From Rhodospirillaceae bacterium (GTDB taxonomy: Bacteria; Pseudomonadota; Alphaproteobacteria; GCA-2731375), in NCBI GenBank assembly GCA_018701215.1, contig JABIWH010000060.1:124001-188000 (forward strand): a stretch of 64,000 bases of DNA. Direction: 5' to 3'. The notes beneath the pieces were generated by a model, which did not search any database, was not told the origin of the DNA, and saw only the letters and a program-made list of their open reading frames with translations. Of the stretch, positions 51,161 to 60,484 are shown piece after piece (the first letter of the stretch is position 1; each line of letters starts with the position of its first letter). Made by a program: the position numbers and the translations under genes.

Positions 51161-51521
51161 CTGAACGCGCCAGCCTAGTTGAGTGTTTCAGCTGCTGGCA
51201 ATCACTTGGGATTAGAACTGTTGCCCAGCCTGCAGTTCGGCAAGCGGCGCCACATTGGAATGGGATTCCTGGGCTGCCAGTACAGTGGCGCCGAGCAGCA
51301 GAAAAAATGCAAGGGCAACTTTGGTCCAACGGCGGTCGGCTTTTCTATCGTAGCTGGTATTTTCTATCGTAGACAACTTTTCGGCCCTCGGATAAATCTG
51401 CATTGCGGCGACTGGGAAGGCCATAATGGCGGGCAGGCGTAAATAAGCCATTAAGAGCCGAGGTTAACGCGCGCCTAATTTAAGACTAATATGGAAAATC
51501 CCGCCCATCGGCATGGCCGCG
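51161..51521. other. Gap between convergent genes
   Basis: 361 nt between the lactonase-like gene and the GGDEF-EAL gene. The only candidate is a short minus-strand frame listed separately. A 12-bp direct repeat TTTCTATCGTAG occurs twice (around 51343 and 51361). No tRNA or terminator with a T-run is visible. Confidence 0.5.
51212..51403 (-). CDS. Possible small membrane/secreted protein
   Basis: 63 residues if started at ATG 51403. A charged start (RKADRRWTK) precedes one hydrophobic helix VALAFFLLLGATVLAA, then a short polar tail, the shape of a small exported or membrane-anchored protein. No clear ribosome site and no known similarity, so this may be chance. Confidence 0.3.
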   Translation of the reverse strand: MQIYPRAEKLSTIENTSYDRKADRRWTKVALAFFLLLGATVLAAQESHSNVAPLAELQAGQQF

Positions 51522-53243
51522 TCAGGCGCCCAGGCGCATTTCATCAACGGCGGGCCGCAGGTTTTGCCGCTCCAGCCGGGCAATCACGCCGAAAACCTCG
51601 TCGGCTGGAACAGGCGGGCTGAAATAGAAACCTTGCGCGAACTGGCAACTGTTGGCGCGCAGGAATTCCAACTGCTCTTCCGTCTCCACGCCCTCGGCCA
51701 CCACTTGCAGGCCCAGATGCTGGGCCAGGGCGATGACGGTGCGGACAATGGCGCCGTCGGAGGCATCATGGGTCACATCGCGGACGAAGGAGCGGTCGAT
51801 CTTCAGGGCATCGAGGGGAAAGCGTTTCAAATAGGCCAAGGATGAATAGCCGGTGCCAAAATCGTCAATGGTGACGCGTACGCCGGCATCGCTGAGCCGG
51901 CCCAGGATCCCGGCGGCCGCCTCCGGGTCCTGCATGATGGAGCTTTCCGTCAGCTCGACTTCAAGCAGGGCGGCATCCACGCCGGTCTTGTCGATCCAGT
52001 CTTGCACATGCTCCAGCAGATCATCCTGATTGAATTGATGGGCCGATAAATTCACCGCGACCCGCAAAACAGGCATTTCCAGACGCTGCCATTCGGCGAT
52101 CTGATTACAGGCCAGGCCCAGGATCAGATTGCCCAAGGGTGTCATCAGACCCAGTTCCTCGGCCAGGGGAATGAATTGATCCGGTGGGATCATGCCGCGT
52201 TCGGGATGGTTCCAGCGGACCAGTGCCTCCAGTCCCACGATCTCGCCATTGTTGAGATCAATTTGCGGCTGATAGTGCAGCTCGAACTCGTCGTGGCGGA
52301 TGGCCCGTTGCAAGGCGACGCCCAGGCCGATGCGGCGCAGCGCCGAGCTGTTCATGTCGGGCCGGTAAAATTGATAACCTTCGCCGCCGATCTGCTTGGC
52401 CTGGTACATGGCGGCATCCGAAAGTCGCATCAGATCGTCCGCGCTTTCGGCGTCATCGGGGAACAGCGCGATGCCGATACTGGCCGAGATCGTGGCGCCG
52501 TTGCCACCGATCATGATCGGCCGCGAGACGCTTTCGACAATTTTCGACGCCACGGTGGCCGCCGATACGGCGGCATCCAAATTCGTTACCAGGGCGATGA
52601 ATTCGTCGCCGCCCAGGCGGGCGACCGTATCGCTTTCGCGCAGGCATTCGCGGATGCGGCTGGCCACGGTCTTCAAAACCATGTCGCCGGCTTCATGGCC
52701 CATGGTGTCGTTGACGAACTTGAAGCGGTCCAAGTCAATGAACAATACCGCCAGCTCGTGGTCATAGCGCCGGGACTGGTTGATGGCGTGGGTCAGACGG
52801 TCAAACAACAGGGCCCGGTTTGGCAGGCCGGTCAGACTGTCATAGTGGGCCATATGAGCCCGGCTGATGGCGCACTGTATGCTGACGGTCAGGCGCTCGT
52901 TACCCAATTCGGATTTGACCAGGCTATCCTGGGCGCCGAACTGGACCAGCTGCACCACCATTTCAGGCGTAAAATCATCCATCAATGCAATGGTCGGCAC
53001 AAAAAGAAACAGCCCTAATAGCTGTGCCAGGTCAAAGCCGGGGCCGCCGCCGGGGCCGGTGCCGGCGCCAGCGCCGGCATCATCAAAATCAATAATCAGG
53101 GCATCGAAGCGCTGCTCGGCCAGCAATGCACTGGCCGCCGCCACGGTCCGGACCCGGTGCACCGAATAGGTGCTGCCGTCCAAAGCGGCGAGTACCGCCG
53201 CTTCGGCATCGTCATCGCGACCAATGAATAAAATCTCGGTCAA
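51522..53243 (-). CDS. Cyclic-di-GMP signalling protein: receiver-like, GGDEF and EAL domains
   Basis: 573 residues. Residues 1-135 are a degenerate receiver-like domain, with an unusual glycine-rich stretch near 55-66 (AGAGTGPGGGPG). Residues about 140-305 are a GGDEF domain with LGGDEFIAL intact and an RxxD inhibition site (RESD) five residues before it. Residues about 315-573 are an EAL domain with EALVRW, NLSAHQF, ELTES, DDFGTGYSSL, KIDRSF and EGVE. Both catalytic cores look competent, so it may synthesise or degrade c-di-GMP depending on the input. Not in an operon. A 14-bp palindrome lies upstream (53333). Confidence 0.93.
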   Translation of the reverse strand: MTEILFIGRDDDAEAAVLAALDGSTYSVHRVRTVAAASALLAEQRFDALIIDFDDAGAGAGTGPGGGPGFDLAQLLGLFLFVPTIALMDDFTPEMVVQLVQFGAQDSLVKSELGNERLTVSIQCAISRAHMAHYDSLTGLPNRALLFDRLTHAINQSRRYDHELAVLFIDLDRFKFVNDTMGHEAGDMVLKTVASRIRECLRESDTVARLGGDEFIALVTNLDAAVSAATVASKIVESVSRPIMIGGNGATISASIGIALFPDDAESADDLMRLSDAAMYQAKQIGGEGYQFYRPDMNSSALRRIGLGVALQRAIRHDEFELHYQPQIDLNNGEIVGLEALVRWNHPERGMIPPDQFIPLAEELGLMTPLGNLILGLACNQIAEWQRLEMPVLRVAVNLSAHQFNQDDLLEHVQDWIDKTGVDAALLEVELTESSIMQDPEAAAGILGRLSDAGVRVTIDDFGTGYSSLAYLKRFPLDALKIDRSFVRDVTHDASDGAIVRTVIALAQHLGLQVVAEGVETEEQLEFLRANSCQFAQGFYFSPPVPADEVFGVIARLERQNLRPAVDEMRLGA

Positions 53244-53332
53244 GCCACTGGTTCCCTGGCGCGCCCAATGCGGCGCAACAATGATGTCTCATGACACCAG
53301 GGTAAACGTTAGCGGATGGTCGGTTAACGTTC

Positions 53333-53346
53333 GGTTTACGTAAACC
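53333..53346. promoter_or_regulatory. 14-bp palindrome upstream of the GGDEF-EAL gene
   Basis: GGTTTACGTAAACC is a perfect palindrome 90 bp upstream of the GGDEF-EAL start and close to the end of the next gene. Related half-sites (GGTAAACG and GGTTAACG) occur just beside it, at 53301 and 53322. Candidate binding site for a dimeric regulator; regulator unknown. Confidence 0.45.
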
Positions 53347-53402
53347 TGGAAGCCGGGGTTGTTTTTATTTTGTGTTATTGCACTTTTTCGTCCGAAACCG
53401 CT

Positions 53403-54428
53403 TTAGTTCCCCGCTATCCGACGGGCCAGTTCAAAAAACTCACGCTTACGTTCCGAGCTGATTTCCCAATTCACCGGCATACTCTGATAGCCGTCGTCGT
53501 CCCCCTCGTCCGCCATGCGGTAGTCGAAAAACCCCCACGAGGCATATTCGTCCAGGGCGGCAATGAAATTATTGTCGGGCTGGTCGAAAGCAAAATGATC
53601 ATCCTCGTTGAACAGGATCGGTTTCGGCGTGTAGCCCGCAGCCTGGCGGGTCTGTTGTACCATTTCGCGGATCCGCGCCGGCGCATCCACGTGATTGCCA
53701 TGCAGCAGCAGAAAATCACTTTCCCGCACCACTTTCTCCTGCGGCACCACGCCGCCGCCATAGGAGGTGCCGACAAGCAGGCGCCGGCCATCGCGGCTGC
53801 GGCTCTTGGCCCGTGCGATCAGCGTATGTACGCCTTCCGGCATCAACAGGGGCTGTTGGTAGCGGACGTTGCATTCGTTGTTGATCTCGATCAGGACATG
53901 GCGGTCGCCCTGCTCGAGGATCCAGTCCACCGCCCCTTCGACGCCGCGGATAATGGCGGTCTCGCCGACCAGGTTCTTTTCCTGGCCGAAGTAGAACAGG
54001 CTGACGATGACCGCCATGCCCAGACCGTCGGCGGCATCGAGGATTTGGCGCAGCCGGCCAAGATAATCCCCGCGCAGGCTGCCGTCGGGGGCAATGGCGG
54101 AATTGATCCAGGGTTGATCCTTGGAATAGCCGTAGGGGCTGCCGCCTTGCAGGTTAAGGGTAAAGGCCAGCACGCCATGTGCCCGCCAACTGGGCATGGC
54201 GGCAATAAATTCGCGGCTATTGCGATCCGGGTCCCACTGGCCGGTGTCGGGATAGGCCCACAGGCTACGGGTTTCCGGGTTCAGGTCATCGAAAATGCCC
54301 TGCACCATACGGCTGTTGAGCAGCAATCCTTCGATACGCCGACCCTGCCAGATGACGCCGGGATAGGTTATCTGGCCGTTGATGAAGAACTGCTCACCCT
54401 GAATGCTGATTTCAGTCTTGCCGGTCAT
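53403..54428 (-). CDS. Glycoside-hydrolase-like TIM-barrel protein
   Basis: 341 residues. It contains IFDDLNPETRSLWAYPDTGQWDPDRN, IVSLFYFGQEKN and IEINNECNV (a typical acid Glu region of GH5/GH-A barrels), followed by RAKSRSRDGRRLLVGTS and ILFNEDDHF (possible second Glu). No signal peptide, so cytoplasmic unless exported otherwise. Probably a GH-A clan protein of unassigned family; substrate unknown. Nine nt upstream of it is the stop of the next minus-strand gene. Confidence 0.72.
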   Translation of the reverse strand: MTGKTEISIQGEQFFINGQITYPGVIWQGRRIEGLLLNSRMVQGIFDDLNPETRSLWAYPDTGQWDPDRNSREFIAAMPSWRAHGVLAFTLNLQGGSPYGYSKDQPWINSAIAPDGSLRGDYLGRLRQILDAADGLGMAVIVSLFYFGQEKNLVGETAIIRGVEGAVDWILEQGDRHVLIEINNECNVRYQQPLLMPEGVHTLIARAKSRSRDGRRLLVGTSYGGGVVPQEKVVRESDFLLLHGNHVDAPARIREMVQQTRQAAGYTPKPILFNEDDHFAFDQPDNNFIAALDEYASWGFFDYRMADEGDDDGYQSMPVNWEISSERKREFFELARRIAGN

Positions 54429-54437
54429 CGCGGCGGC

Positions 54438-54785
54438 TCAGCTCTCGTCGCCAGGTGCGAATTGTTTCTCGCCGATCGGCGAAAACACCCACATATCAAG
54501 ACTGGAGCGGTCAAAGGCGTCACTTTGGGTGCGGTCGTCCCGGCTGGCCTGTAACTGCTCCAGGATCGCCTGGGGATCCTCGCCTTCCAACTCGTACAGG
54601 GCCAGGTAGCGCTGTTGCGGCGCACCGCCGGTGCTGGCGCTCAGTTTAAAACGCTGCCCGCTTTTAAAGCCGGGTACGGCCAGGCATTCGGGAACATGGC
54701 GGGCGTCGTACCAGGCGTTATACTCATCCTCCCGCCCCTCGACCGGATTGCTGAGTGCGATGAATAAATGCCGGTTCTTTGCCAT
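54438..54785 (-). CDS. Small DUF4286/EthD-like protein
   Basis: 115 residues from ATG 54785. HLFIALSNPVEGREDEYNAWYDARHVPECLAVPGF is a DUF4286/EthD-like ferredoxin-fold start (shown here in two overlapping motifs: SNPVEGREDEYNAWYD and RHVPECLAVPGF). Such proteins often accompany catabolic enzymes. It is just upstream of the glycosidase-like gene, 9 nt apart, so the two are probably one unit. Confidence 0.75.
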   Translation of the reverse strand: MAKNRHLFIALSNPVEGREDEYNAWYDARHVPECLAVPGFKSGQRFKLSASTGGAPQQRYLALYELEGEDPQAILEQLQASRDDRTQSDAFDRSSLDMWVFSPIGEKQFAPGDES

Positions 54786-54877
54786 GATGAATGCCTTCCT
54801 TGCTACAAAAAAGTACGGCCACGACGCATTCCCATGTTGAGGACGCATCGTGGCCGCTTGTCGGCAGTTGCGACCGT

Positions 54878-55300
54878 TTAAGCGTCGACGCGCCCGGTGG
54901 CGTTGCCCATGACGACAACGTCGCCTTTCTGGTTGGTGGTGGTGATGGCCAGATCCACCAGGGTTTGGCCGCCTTCCTCGCGGATCGCCTCAATCACCGC
55001 CTTGCCGGTCAGATCGTCGCCAGGCCAGACCTGATTGGTGAAGCGGACGCCGTATTTCTTGACGTTTTCCGCACCGAAAAGATTGGTAACCACGCGGCCG
55101 GTCATGCCCATGGTCAGCATGCCGTGGGCGAAGACGCCGGGATAGCCGGCAGCCTCCTGGCAATACTTGTCGTCGGTGTGCAACGGGTTGTAGTCGCCGG
55201 AGGTGCCTGAATACATCACCAGCTGGGTACGTTTCAGATCCTCGACCAGGACCTCTTCAAACGTATCGCCAACGGAAATTTCACTTGCTTTGATTGTCAT
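54878..55300 (-). CDS. MaoC-type (R)-specific hydratase
   Basis: 140 residues from ATG 55300 (GAGGAG 7 nt upstream). The hydratase-2 motif GDYNPLHTDDKYCQEAAGYPG carries the catalytic Asp and His (see GDYNPLHTDD), followed by VFAHGMLTMGMTGRVV. It hydrates a 2-enoyl thioester or dehydrates a 3-hydroxyacyl-CoA. It follows the second hotdog gene at 55322 by 21 nt; the two may form a heterodimer as in HadAB-type enzymes. Confidence 0.9.
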   Translation of the reverse strand: MTIKASEISVGDTFEEVLVEDLKRTQLVMYSGTSGDYNPLHTDDKYCQEAAGYPGVFAHGMLTMGMTGRVVTNLFGAENVKKYGVRFTNQVWPGDDLTGKAVIEAIREEGGQTLVDLAITTTNQKGDVVVMGNATGRVDA

Positions 55301-55321
55301 CGTTCTACTCCTCAACCCAGA

Positions 55322-55789
55322 TCAACCTTGATCGACCGGACGTTCGGTTTTCACGCCGACGCCTCTGGCCGTGCAGACCAGTTCGCCGTCCGCATCGCGA
55401 TACTCGATAATGCGTTCCGAAAACATCAGCTTGCCGGCGCGCTTGCTTTCCTTTTCCCAGCTCTTGCCGGCTTTCTCGGTGGCGTAGAGCACATCGCCGG
55501 GACGCACGGGCCGCTCGAACTCGAAATGCTGCTCGGCGTGCAGGCCGCCCGAGGAGGACGCCTGGCCTTCCACGCCGGACGGATTCTTGCCCGAACCGAA
55601 CCAGGCTTCGCCCGGCTTAATGCGCAGGAAATAATCGGGATTAAACTGCGCCACGGCTTGTGGAAAGGTGGGCGGTGCGGCGGCGTCCTCCATGCCCGTG
55701 TCGGGGACGGAGTAATCGCCGATGGAGCGTCGAAACATCATGATGTGTGTTGCCTCAACGGGAAAAGTGAGTTTTTTTTCGTCTGCCAT
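55322..55789 (-). CDS. MaoC N-terminal-type (FAS1_DH) hotdog protein
   Basis: 155 residues. FPVEATHIMMFRRSIGDYS at the start and LHAEQHFEFERPVRPGDVLYA in the middle match the non-catalytic partner hotdog of two-subunit hydratases. It lacks the D-x5-H signature, which the 54878 gene provides. Likely the substrate-binding half of a two-part enoyl-CoA/mesaconyl-CoA-type hydratase. Confidence 0.88.
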   Translation of the reverse strand: MADEKKLTFPVEATHIMMFRRSIGDYSVPDTGMEDAAAPPTFPQAVAQFNPDYFLRIKPGEAWFGSGKNPSGVEGQASSSGGLHAEQHFEFERPVRPGDVLYATEKAGKSWEKESKRAGKLMFSERIIEYRDADGELVCTARGVGVKTERPVDQG

Positions 55790-55939
55790 TGCCTTCTACC
55801 ATTACCTTTTCTGGTTTCCATTGCCGCCTAGGGTTCCACATTTGCACCACTGTCCGCAAGCGGTGAAGCCGGGCAATGACGAATTTCGCTTTCTAATGGA
55901 ATGTGCCAAGGTTGCTATCTGAGTGGATGGAGATTGGTT

Positions 55940-58243
55940 ATGAGCAAAACAGGCATTGGCGCATCGGTTCGGCGGCGGGAAGATCCCCGTTTTCTAACCG
56001 GCAACAGCGCCTACACCGACGATTTGAAGCTGCCCGGTCAGTGTCACGCGGTCTTCGTCCGCTCGCCTCATGCCCACGCCCGAATTGCTGCCGTCGATCT
56101 TTCCCCTGCGCAAAAATCACCCGGGGTGTTGGCTGTATGGAGTGCCGCCGAGCTTCGCCAAAGGGTGCCAAACGTTATCCCGTCCGCGGTGGCGACGCCG
56201 CCTTTCGATTTGCGCGGCATTGACGGCAAGTTGGCGACCGACGCCTCACAGTATCCATTCGCCGAAGACAAAGCGCGCTATCTGGGCGAAGCCGTGGCGG
56301 TGGTCGTGGCTGAAAGCTTGGCCGGGGCACTCGATGCGGCCGAGTTGGTGCAGGTCGACTACGAGGAGCTGCGCCCGAACGTCACCATCGAACAGGCCCT
56401 TGATCCCTCGGCGGCATTGATCTGGGAAGATGAGGACAGCAACGTCTCCATAGATTGGCGCATGGGGGATAGCGAAAAGATAGCCGGGATATTTGATGGC
56501 GCGGCGCATGTGGTCCGCCGTGACCTGGTCAATAACCGGGTCACGCCTGCCTTCATGGAACCGCGCGCGGCCATTGCCTCCCACGACCCAGGCGATGACC
56601 GGCTGACCCTGCGTCTGGGTTGCCAATCCGTGCATGGCATGCAGGCCGGGCTATGCCAGGTGCTCGATATTCCAGCAGAAAAATTACGGGTGATCGTGCC
56701 GGACATGGGCGGTGGTTTTGGTGCCCGCGGCGGCGTCTATATGGAATATCCGGTGCTGCTGGCGGCGGCCAGGGAACTTGGCCGGCCCGTACGTTGGACC
56801 GCCTCCCGTTCGGAAGGCATGCTGACTGATACCCAGGCCCGCGACCATGTCAGCAAAGGCGAATTGGCCCTGGATAGCGACGGCAATTTCCTGGCCTTGC
56901 GCATTCGGGCCGATTGGCGCCATGGTGCCTATCTGCCCAGCCGTAGTCTCTGGGTCACCCTGCACTATATGCCGCCAACCATTGGCGGCAGCTATCGCTT
57001 GGCCGAGGCCGACATCGGCATACGGGGGATCTTCAGCAATTCAACGCCGCAATCGGCCTATCGCGGCGTTGGCCGCGCCGAAGGAAACTACCTTTTGGAA
57101 AGTCTGATCGACGCCGCCGCGCGGCAGATGGATCTTGATCCGGTTGAGCTGCGCCGCCGTAATCTGGTGCAAAGCGATGATCTGCCCTGGCGCATGGCGG
57201 GAGGTGGTGTTTTGACCTCCGGCATCTTCAACGGCAACTTGGACCAGGCTGCCGAACTGCTGGCCATTGAAGAGGTGGCGGACGATCTGCCGTCACATTG
57301 GCTGCGCGGCCAGGGCGTCGCCATGTATGTGGAAAACGATGGCAGCATGACGACGGAATATGCCGAGGTTGAAGCTTTCGATAATGGCAAGGTTCTGATC
57401 CGGGTCGGCACCCAGGATTTCGGCATGGGACATCAGACCATGTATGCGCAAATCGCCTCTGATCGGCTGGGTTTGGCTTTCGATGATATCGAGGTGGTCT
57501 TCGGCGATACGGATGTGGTTAAGCGGGGCATGGGTTCCTACGGCTCACGCTCGGCCCGCATGGGCGGCGGCGCGGTGGTTTATGGCGCCGAAAAGATGGT
57601 CGAACGTGGCCGGGAGCTGGCCGCCGATATGCTGGAGGCCGCGGCGGAGGATATTCAGTACGAGAGCGGCCTATTCCAGGTCGCGGGTACGGACCGGCAA
57701 ACCGGCCTTTTTGATGTGGCCGCCTACGCCAAGGCGCAAGGCGAACGCCTCAGCGCGGAGATGGATTTCGAGACGGCGGGCGATGTCTTCGCCAATGGCT
57801 GTCATGCGGCCCAGATCGCCATTGATCCCGATACGGGTTCGGTCAAGCTGTTGCGCCATATCATGGTCTGCGACGTCGGCCGCGCCATCAACCCGATGAT
57901 CGTCGACGGCCAGTTGCATGGCGGTGCCGCGCAAGGCATCGGCCAGGCGATGTTCGAGAACGTGGTGCTGGACCCCGACAGCGGCCAGACTCTCAGCGGC
58001 AGCCTGTTGGATTATTGCCTGCCGCGGGCTGACGACCTGCCCATGTTCACCACGGCCCTGGTGGAGATCGAGGAAGCTGACAATCCGTTGGGCGTCAAAG
58101 GCGTCGGTGAAAACGCCACCACGGGGGCACCGGCGGCGGTGATGAATGCGATCCAGGATGCATTGGCAAAGGCCGGCGGAGCGGAAGTGCAAATGCCCGC
58201 GACGCCGGAGCGTGTCTGGCGGGCTCTGCGGAGCAATGCCTAG
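55940..58243 (+). CDS. Molybdenum hydroxylase large subunit (form-II CoxL / aldehyde oxidase type)
   Basis: 767 residues from ATG 55940. IGASVRRREDPRFLTGN is the usual start; GGGFGARGG binds the molybdopterin, AYRGVGRAEGNYLLE is the form-II active-site loop (not the AYRCSFR of CO dehydrogenase), and GVKGVGENATTGAP carries the catalytic glutamate. It hydroxylates a carbon next to N or C=O. The FAD and 2Fe-2S subunits are absent on both sides, so the partners are elsewhere. Its stop overlaps that of the convergent quinone oxidoreductase by 4 nt. Confidence 0.92.
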   Translation: MSKTGIGASVRRREDPRFLTGNSAYTDDLKLPGQCHAVFVRSPHAHARIAAVDLSPAQKSPGVLAVWSAAELRQRVPNVIPSAVATPPFDLRGIDGKLATDASQYPFAEDKARYLGEAVAVVVAESLAGALDAAELVQVDYEELRPNVTIEQALDPSAALIWEDEDSNVSIDWRMGDSEKIAGIFDGAAHVVRRDLVNNRVTPAFMEPRAAIASHDPGDDRLTLRLGCQSVHGMQAGLCQVLDIPAEKLRVIVPDMGGGFGARGGVYMEYPVLLAAARELGRPVRWTASRSEGMLTDTQARDHVSKGELALDSDGNFLALRIRADWRHGAYLPSRSLWVTLHYMPPTIGGSYRLAEADIGIRGIFSNSTPQSAYRGVGRAEGNYLLESLIDAAARQMDLDPVELRRRNLVQSDDLPWRMAGGGVLTSGIFNGNLDQAAELLAIEEVADDLPSHWLRGQGVAMYVENDGSMTTEYAEVEAFDNGKVLIRVGTQDFGMGHQTMYAQIASDRLGLAFDDIEVVFGDTDVVKRGMGSYGSRSARMGGGAVVYGAEKMVERGRELAADMLEAAAEDIQYESGLFQVAGTDRQTGLFDVAAYAKAQGERLSAEMDFETAGDVFANGCHAAQIAIDPDTGSVKLLRHIMVCDVGRAINPMIVDGQLHGGAAQGIGQAMFENVVLDPDSGQTLSGSLLDYCLPRADDLPMFTTALVEIEEADNPLGVKGVGENATTGAPAAVMNAIQDALAKAGGAEVQMPATPERVWRALRSNA

Positions 58244-59244
58244 GTCGTCAACACGACCTTGCCTATGGCCCGGCGTTCGGTGATGACATCAATGGCCGCG
58301 ACACAATCGGCAAGATCATAGGTGCCGTGTACCAGGGGATGCAGCCGGCCTTCGTCCTGCCACTGGAACAGTGTCGCCATGGCCTCTTGCAACCGGGAGA
58401 TATTCGCGGCGGTGCGCGGCTGTTTGGCCCAGCCGCCGTAATAGCCCCAGTAGATGCCATGCACGGAGATGTTCTTTACCAACAGGATATTCGCCGGAAT
58501 TCGCGGCACTGTTCCGCCTGCGAAACCAATTGGGAAAATCCTGCCTTCCGGTGCGATACAACGCAGGGATTGATCGAACACATCGCCCCCCACCGGATCG
58601 AAGATCACATCGGCGCCCCGGCCCTTGGTTAGTTCCAGTACGACGTCACGGAATGAATTTTCCCGGTAGTTAATCAGATGATCGGCGCCAGCATCCTCTG
58701 CCGCCGCCAGTTTGGCCCCATCGCCGGCGGTGGCGATCACTGTTGCGCCCATGGCCTTGCCGAGATCAACGGCGGCCAGGCCGCTGCCGCCGCCGGCGCC
58801 ATGGACCAGCAGAACTTCGCCCGGCTGCATGCGGGCCTGCCAATCGAGGCAACCATAGGCGGTGGCGTAAATGGTGGGAAAATTCGTCGCGGCGGCAAAT
58901 TCCAAACTATCCGGGATGGGAAAGACATTGTCCGCCAGAGCCACGCCCTGTTCGGCGAAGGCGCCATGCACCAGGCTGGCAGCGACCCGCTGGCCAATCT
59001 TGACCCGGCTGACATCATCGGCGACCGCACTTATCGTTCCGGCGGCTTCGGTGCCGGGAATGAAGGGCACGGGCGGCGAATTCTGATGCGTGCCCGCGAT
59101 GGCCAGGACATTGGCGAAACCGATGCCGGCGGCGGCGATATCGACCAAAACCGTGCCCGGCTCCAGCGGCTGTTCCGGTGCGGCCACATCGTCGACCACA
59201 AGATTTTTGTAGGGGCCGTTTTCCCGGCAGATGACCGCCCGCAT
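58240..59244 (-). CDS. NADPH:quinone oxidoreductase family (medium-chain dehydrogenase)
   Basis: 334 residues. HGAGGGSGLAAVDLGKAMGA is the NADPH loop near residue 147, and FDPVGGDVFDQSLRC is typical of quinone oxidoreductase (QOR) proteins. No zinc ligands are seen, as expected. It reduces quinones or enones, or acts as an enoyl-CoA/acryloyl-CoA reductase; substrate unknown. It starts 2 nt after metZ stops, so it may be co-transcribed with the sulfur genes. Confidence 0.9.
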   Translation of the reverse strand: MRAVICRENGPYKNLVVDDVAAPEQPLEPGTVLVDIAAAGIGFANVLAIAGTHQNSPPVPFIPGTEAAGTISAVADDVSRVKIGQRVAASLVHGAFAEQGVALADNVFPIPDSLEFAAATNFPTIYATAYGCLDWQARMQPGEVLLVHGAGGGSGLAAVDLGKAMGATVIATAGDGAKLAAAEDAGADHLINYRENSFRDVVLELTKGRGADVIFDPVGGDVFDQSLRCIAPEGRIFPIGFAGGTVPRIPANILLVKNISVHGIYWGYYGGWAKQPRTAANISRLQEAMATLFQWQDEGRLHPLVHGTYDLADCVAAIDVITERRAIGKVVLTT

Positions 59245-59245
59245 C

Positions 59246-60439
59246 TCAGGTCATGCCTTCGAGGGCGGCGGCAAGATCTTCGATCAGATCGTCGGGATCT
59301 TCCAGGCCCACGGACAGGCGCACCATGCCGTCGCCGATGCCTACCTTGGCGCGTTCCTCCGGCCCCACGGCGCGGTGGGTGGTGGTGGCGGGATGGGTGA
59401 TCAGGCTTTTGGCATCGCCGAGATTATTGGATATGTCCACGATCCGCAGGCCGTTGAGGAACTTGAAGGCCTCGTCCTTGCCGCCGCGCAGATCAAAGGT
59501 GATGACCGAGCCGCCCGCCGTCATCTGCCGTTGCGCCAGCTCGTATTGGGGAAAGCTTTCCAGGCCCGGATACAGCACGCGCTCGATCGCACCGCTGCTT
59601 TCCAGCATCCTGGCGATGGTCAGGGCGTTGCGGCATTGTTCGGCCAAGCGCAATTCCATGGTTTCCAGGCCCTTCAGCAAAATCCAGGCGTTAAAGGCGC
59701 TCATGGCCGGACCCGTATGGCGCATGAAATTCATCAGATGGTCGGCGATGAACGCCTCGCTAGACAGGACGGCGCCGCCCAGGATGCGGCCTTGGCCGTC
59801 CATATGCTTGGTGCCGGAATAGACCACCACATCGGCGCCGTATTCCGCCGGACGTTGCAGGATTGGCGTGGAGAAAACATTGTCCACCACGACGCGCGCG
59901 CCAACTCCGTGGGCCAGCTCAATAACCGCTTCCAAGTCGATCAGATCCAAGGTCGGGTTCGATGGGGTTTCGAAGAAGACCACCGTTGTGCCGTCGTTGA
60001 TCTTGGCCTGCCATTGGCTCAAATCGGCGCCATCCACCAGATCGACCTTAATGCCATAGCGCGGCAGCAGCTGGGTCAGAATATAGTGGCAGGAGCCGAA
60101 CAGCGCGCGTGAAGCCACCACGTGATCGCCGCTTTGCAATTGACAAAGCAATGCGGCAAAGACCGCCGCCATGCCGGAGGCGGTGGCGAAGCAGGCTTCC
60201 GAACCATCGATCTGCGCCAGCCGTTCCTCGAACATCGAAACCGTGGGATTGCCGTAGCGGGAATAGATGTAGCCCTCATCATCGCCCAGAAAGCGCGCTT
60301 CCGCCTGCTCGGCGCTGTCATAGACAAAGCCGGAATTCAGAAACAATGCTTCCGAGGTTTCGCCATGGGGCGAGCGGTCCAACCCGGCGCGGACCGCGCG
60401 CGTGCGTGATCGCCAGCCCGGATTACTTTTGTCGCCCAT
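59246..60439 (-). CDS. metZ: O-succinylhomoserine sulfhydrylase
   Basis: 397 residues from ATG 60439. Cys/Met-metabolism PLP fold: ALFLNSGFVYDSAEQAEARF, YSRYGNPTVSMFEERLA, and the PLP lysine in VVYSGTKHMDGQGRILGG (near residue 212). The MetZ-like ends RAVRAGLDRSPHGETSEAL and LSVGLEDPDDLIEDL favour the O-succinylhomoserine enzyme over cystathionine lyases. It makes homocysteine with sulfide, which the neighbouring sulfite reductase provides. Confidence 0.9.
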   Translation of the reverse strand: MGDKSNPGWRSRTRAVRAGLDRSPHGETSEALFLNSGFVYDSAEQAEARFLGDDEGYIYSRYGNPTVSMFEERLAQIDGSEACFATASGMAAVFAALLCQLQSGDHVVASRALFGSCHYILTQLLPRYGIKVDLVDGADLSQWQAKINDGTTVVFFETPSNPTLDLIDLEAVIELAHGVGARVVVDNVFSTPILQRPAEYGADVVVYSGTKHMDGQGRILGGAVLSSEAFIADHLMNFMRHTGPAMSAFNAWILLKGLETMELRLAEQCRNALTIARMLESSGAIERVLYPGLESFPQYELAQRQMTAGGSVITFDLRGGKDEAFKFLNGLRIVDISNNLGDAKSLITHPATTTHRAVGPEERAKVGIGDGMVRLSVGLEDPDDLIEDLAAALEGMT

Positions 60440-60484
60440 GATCTCGTATCCCCCCGTCAATTAACTTATCAGCCCTTAGACTTT

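Noticed and set aside
60440..60484. SAM-type riboswitch upstream of metZ
   Set aside because: Only 45 nt separate metZ from the upstream rhodanese gene and no matching fold is visible.
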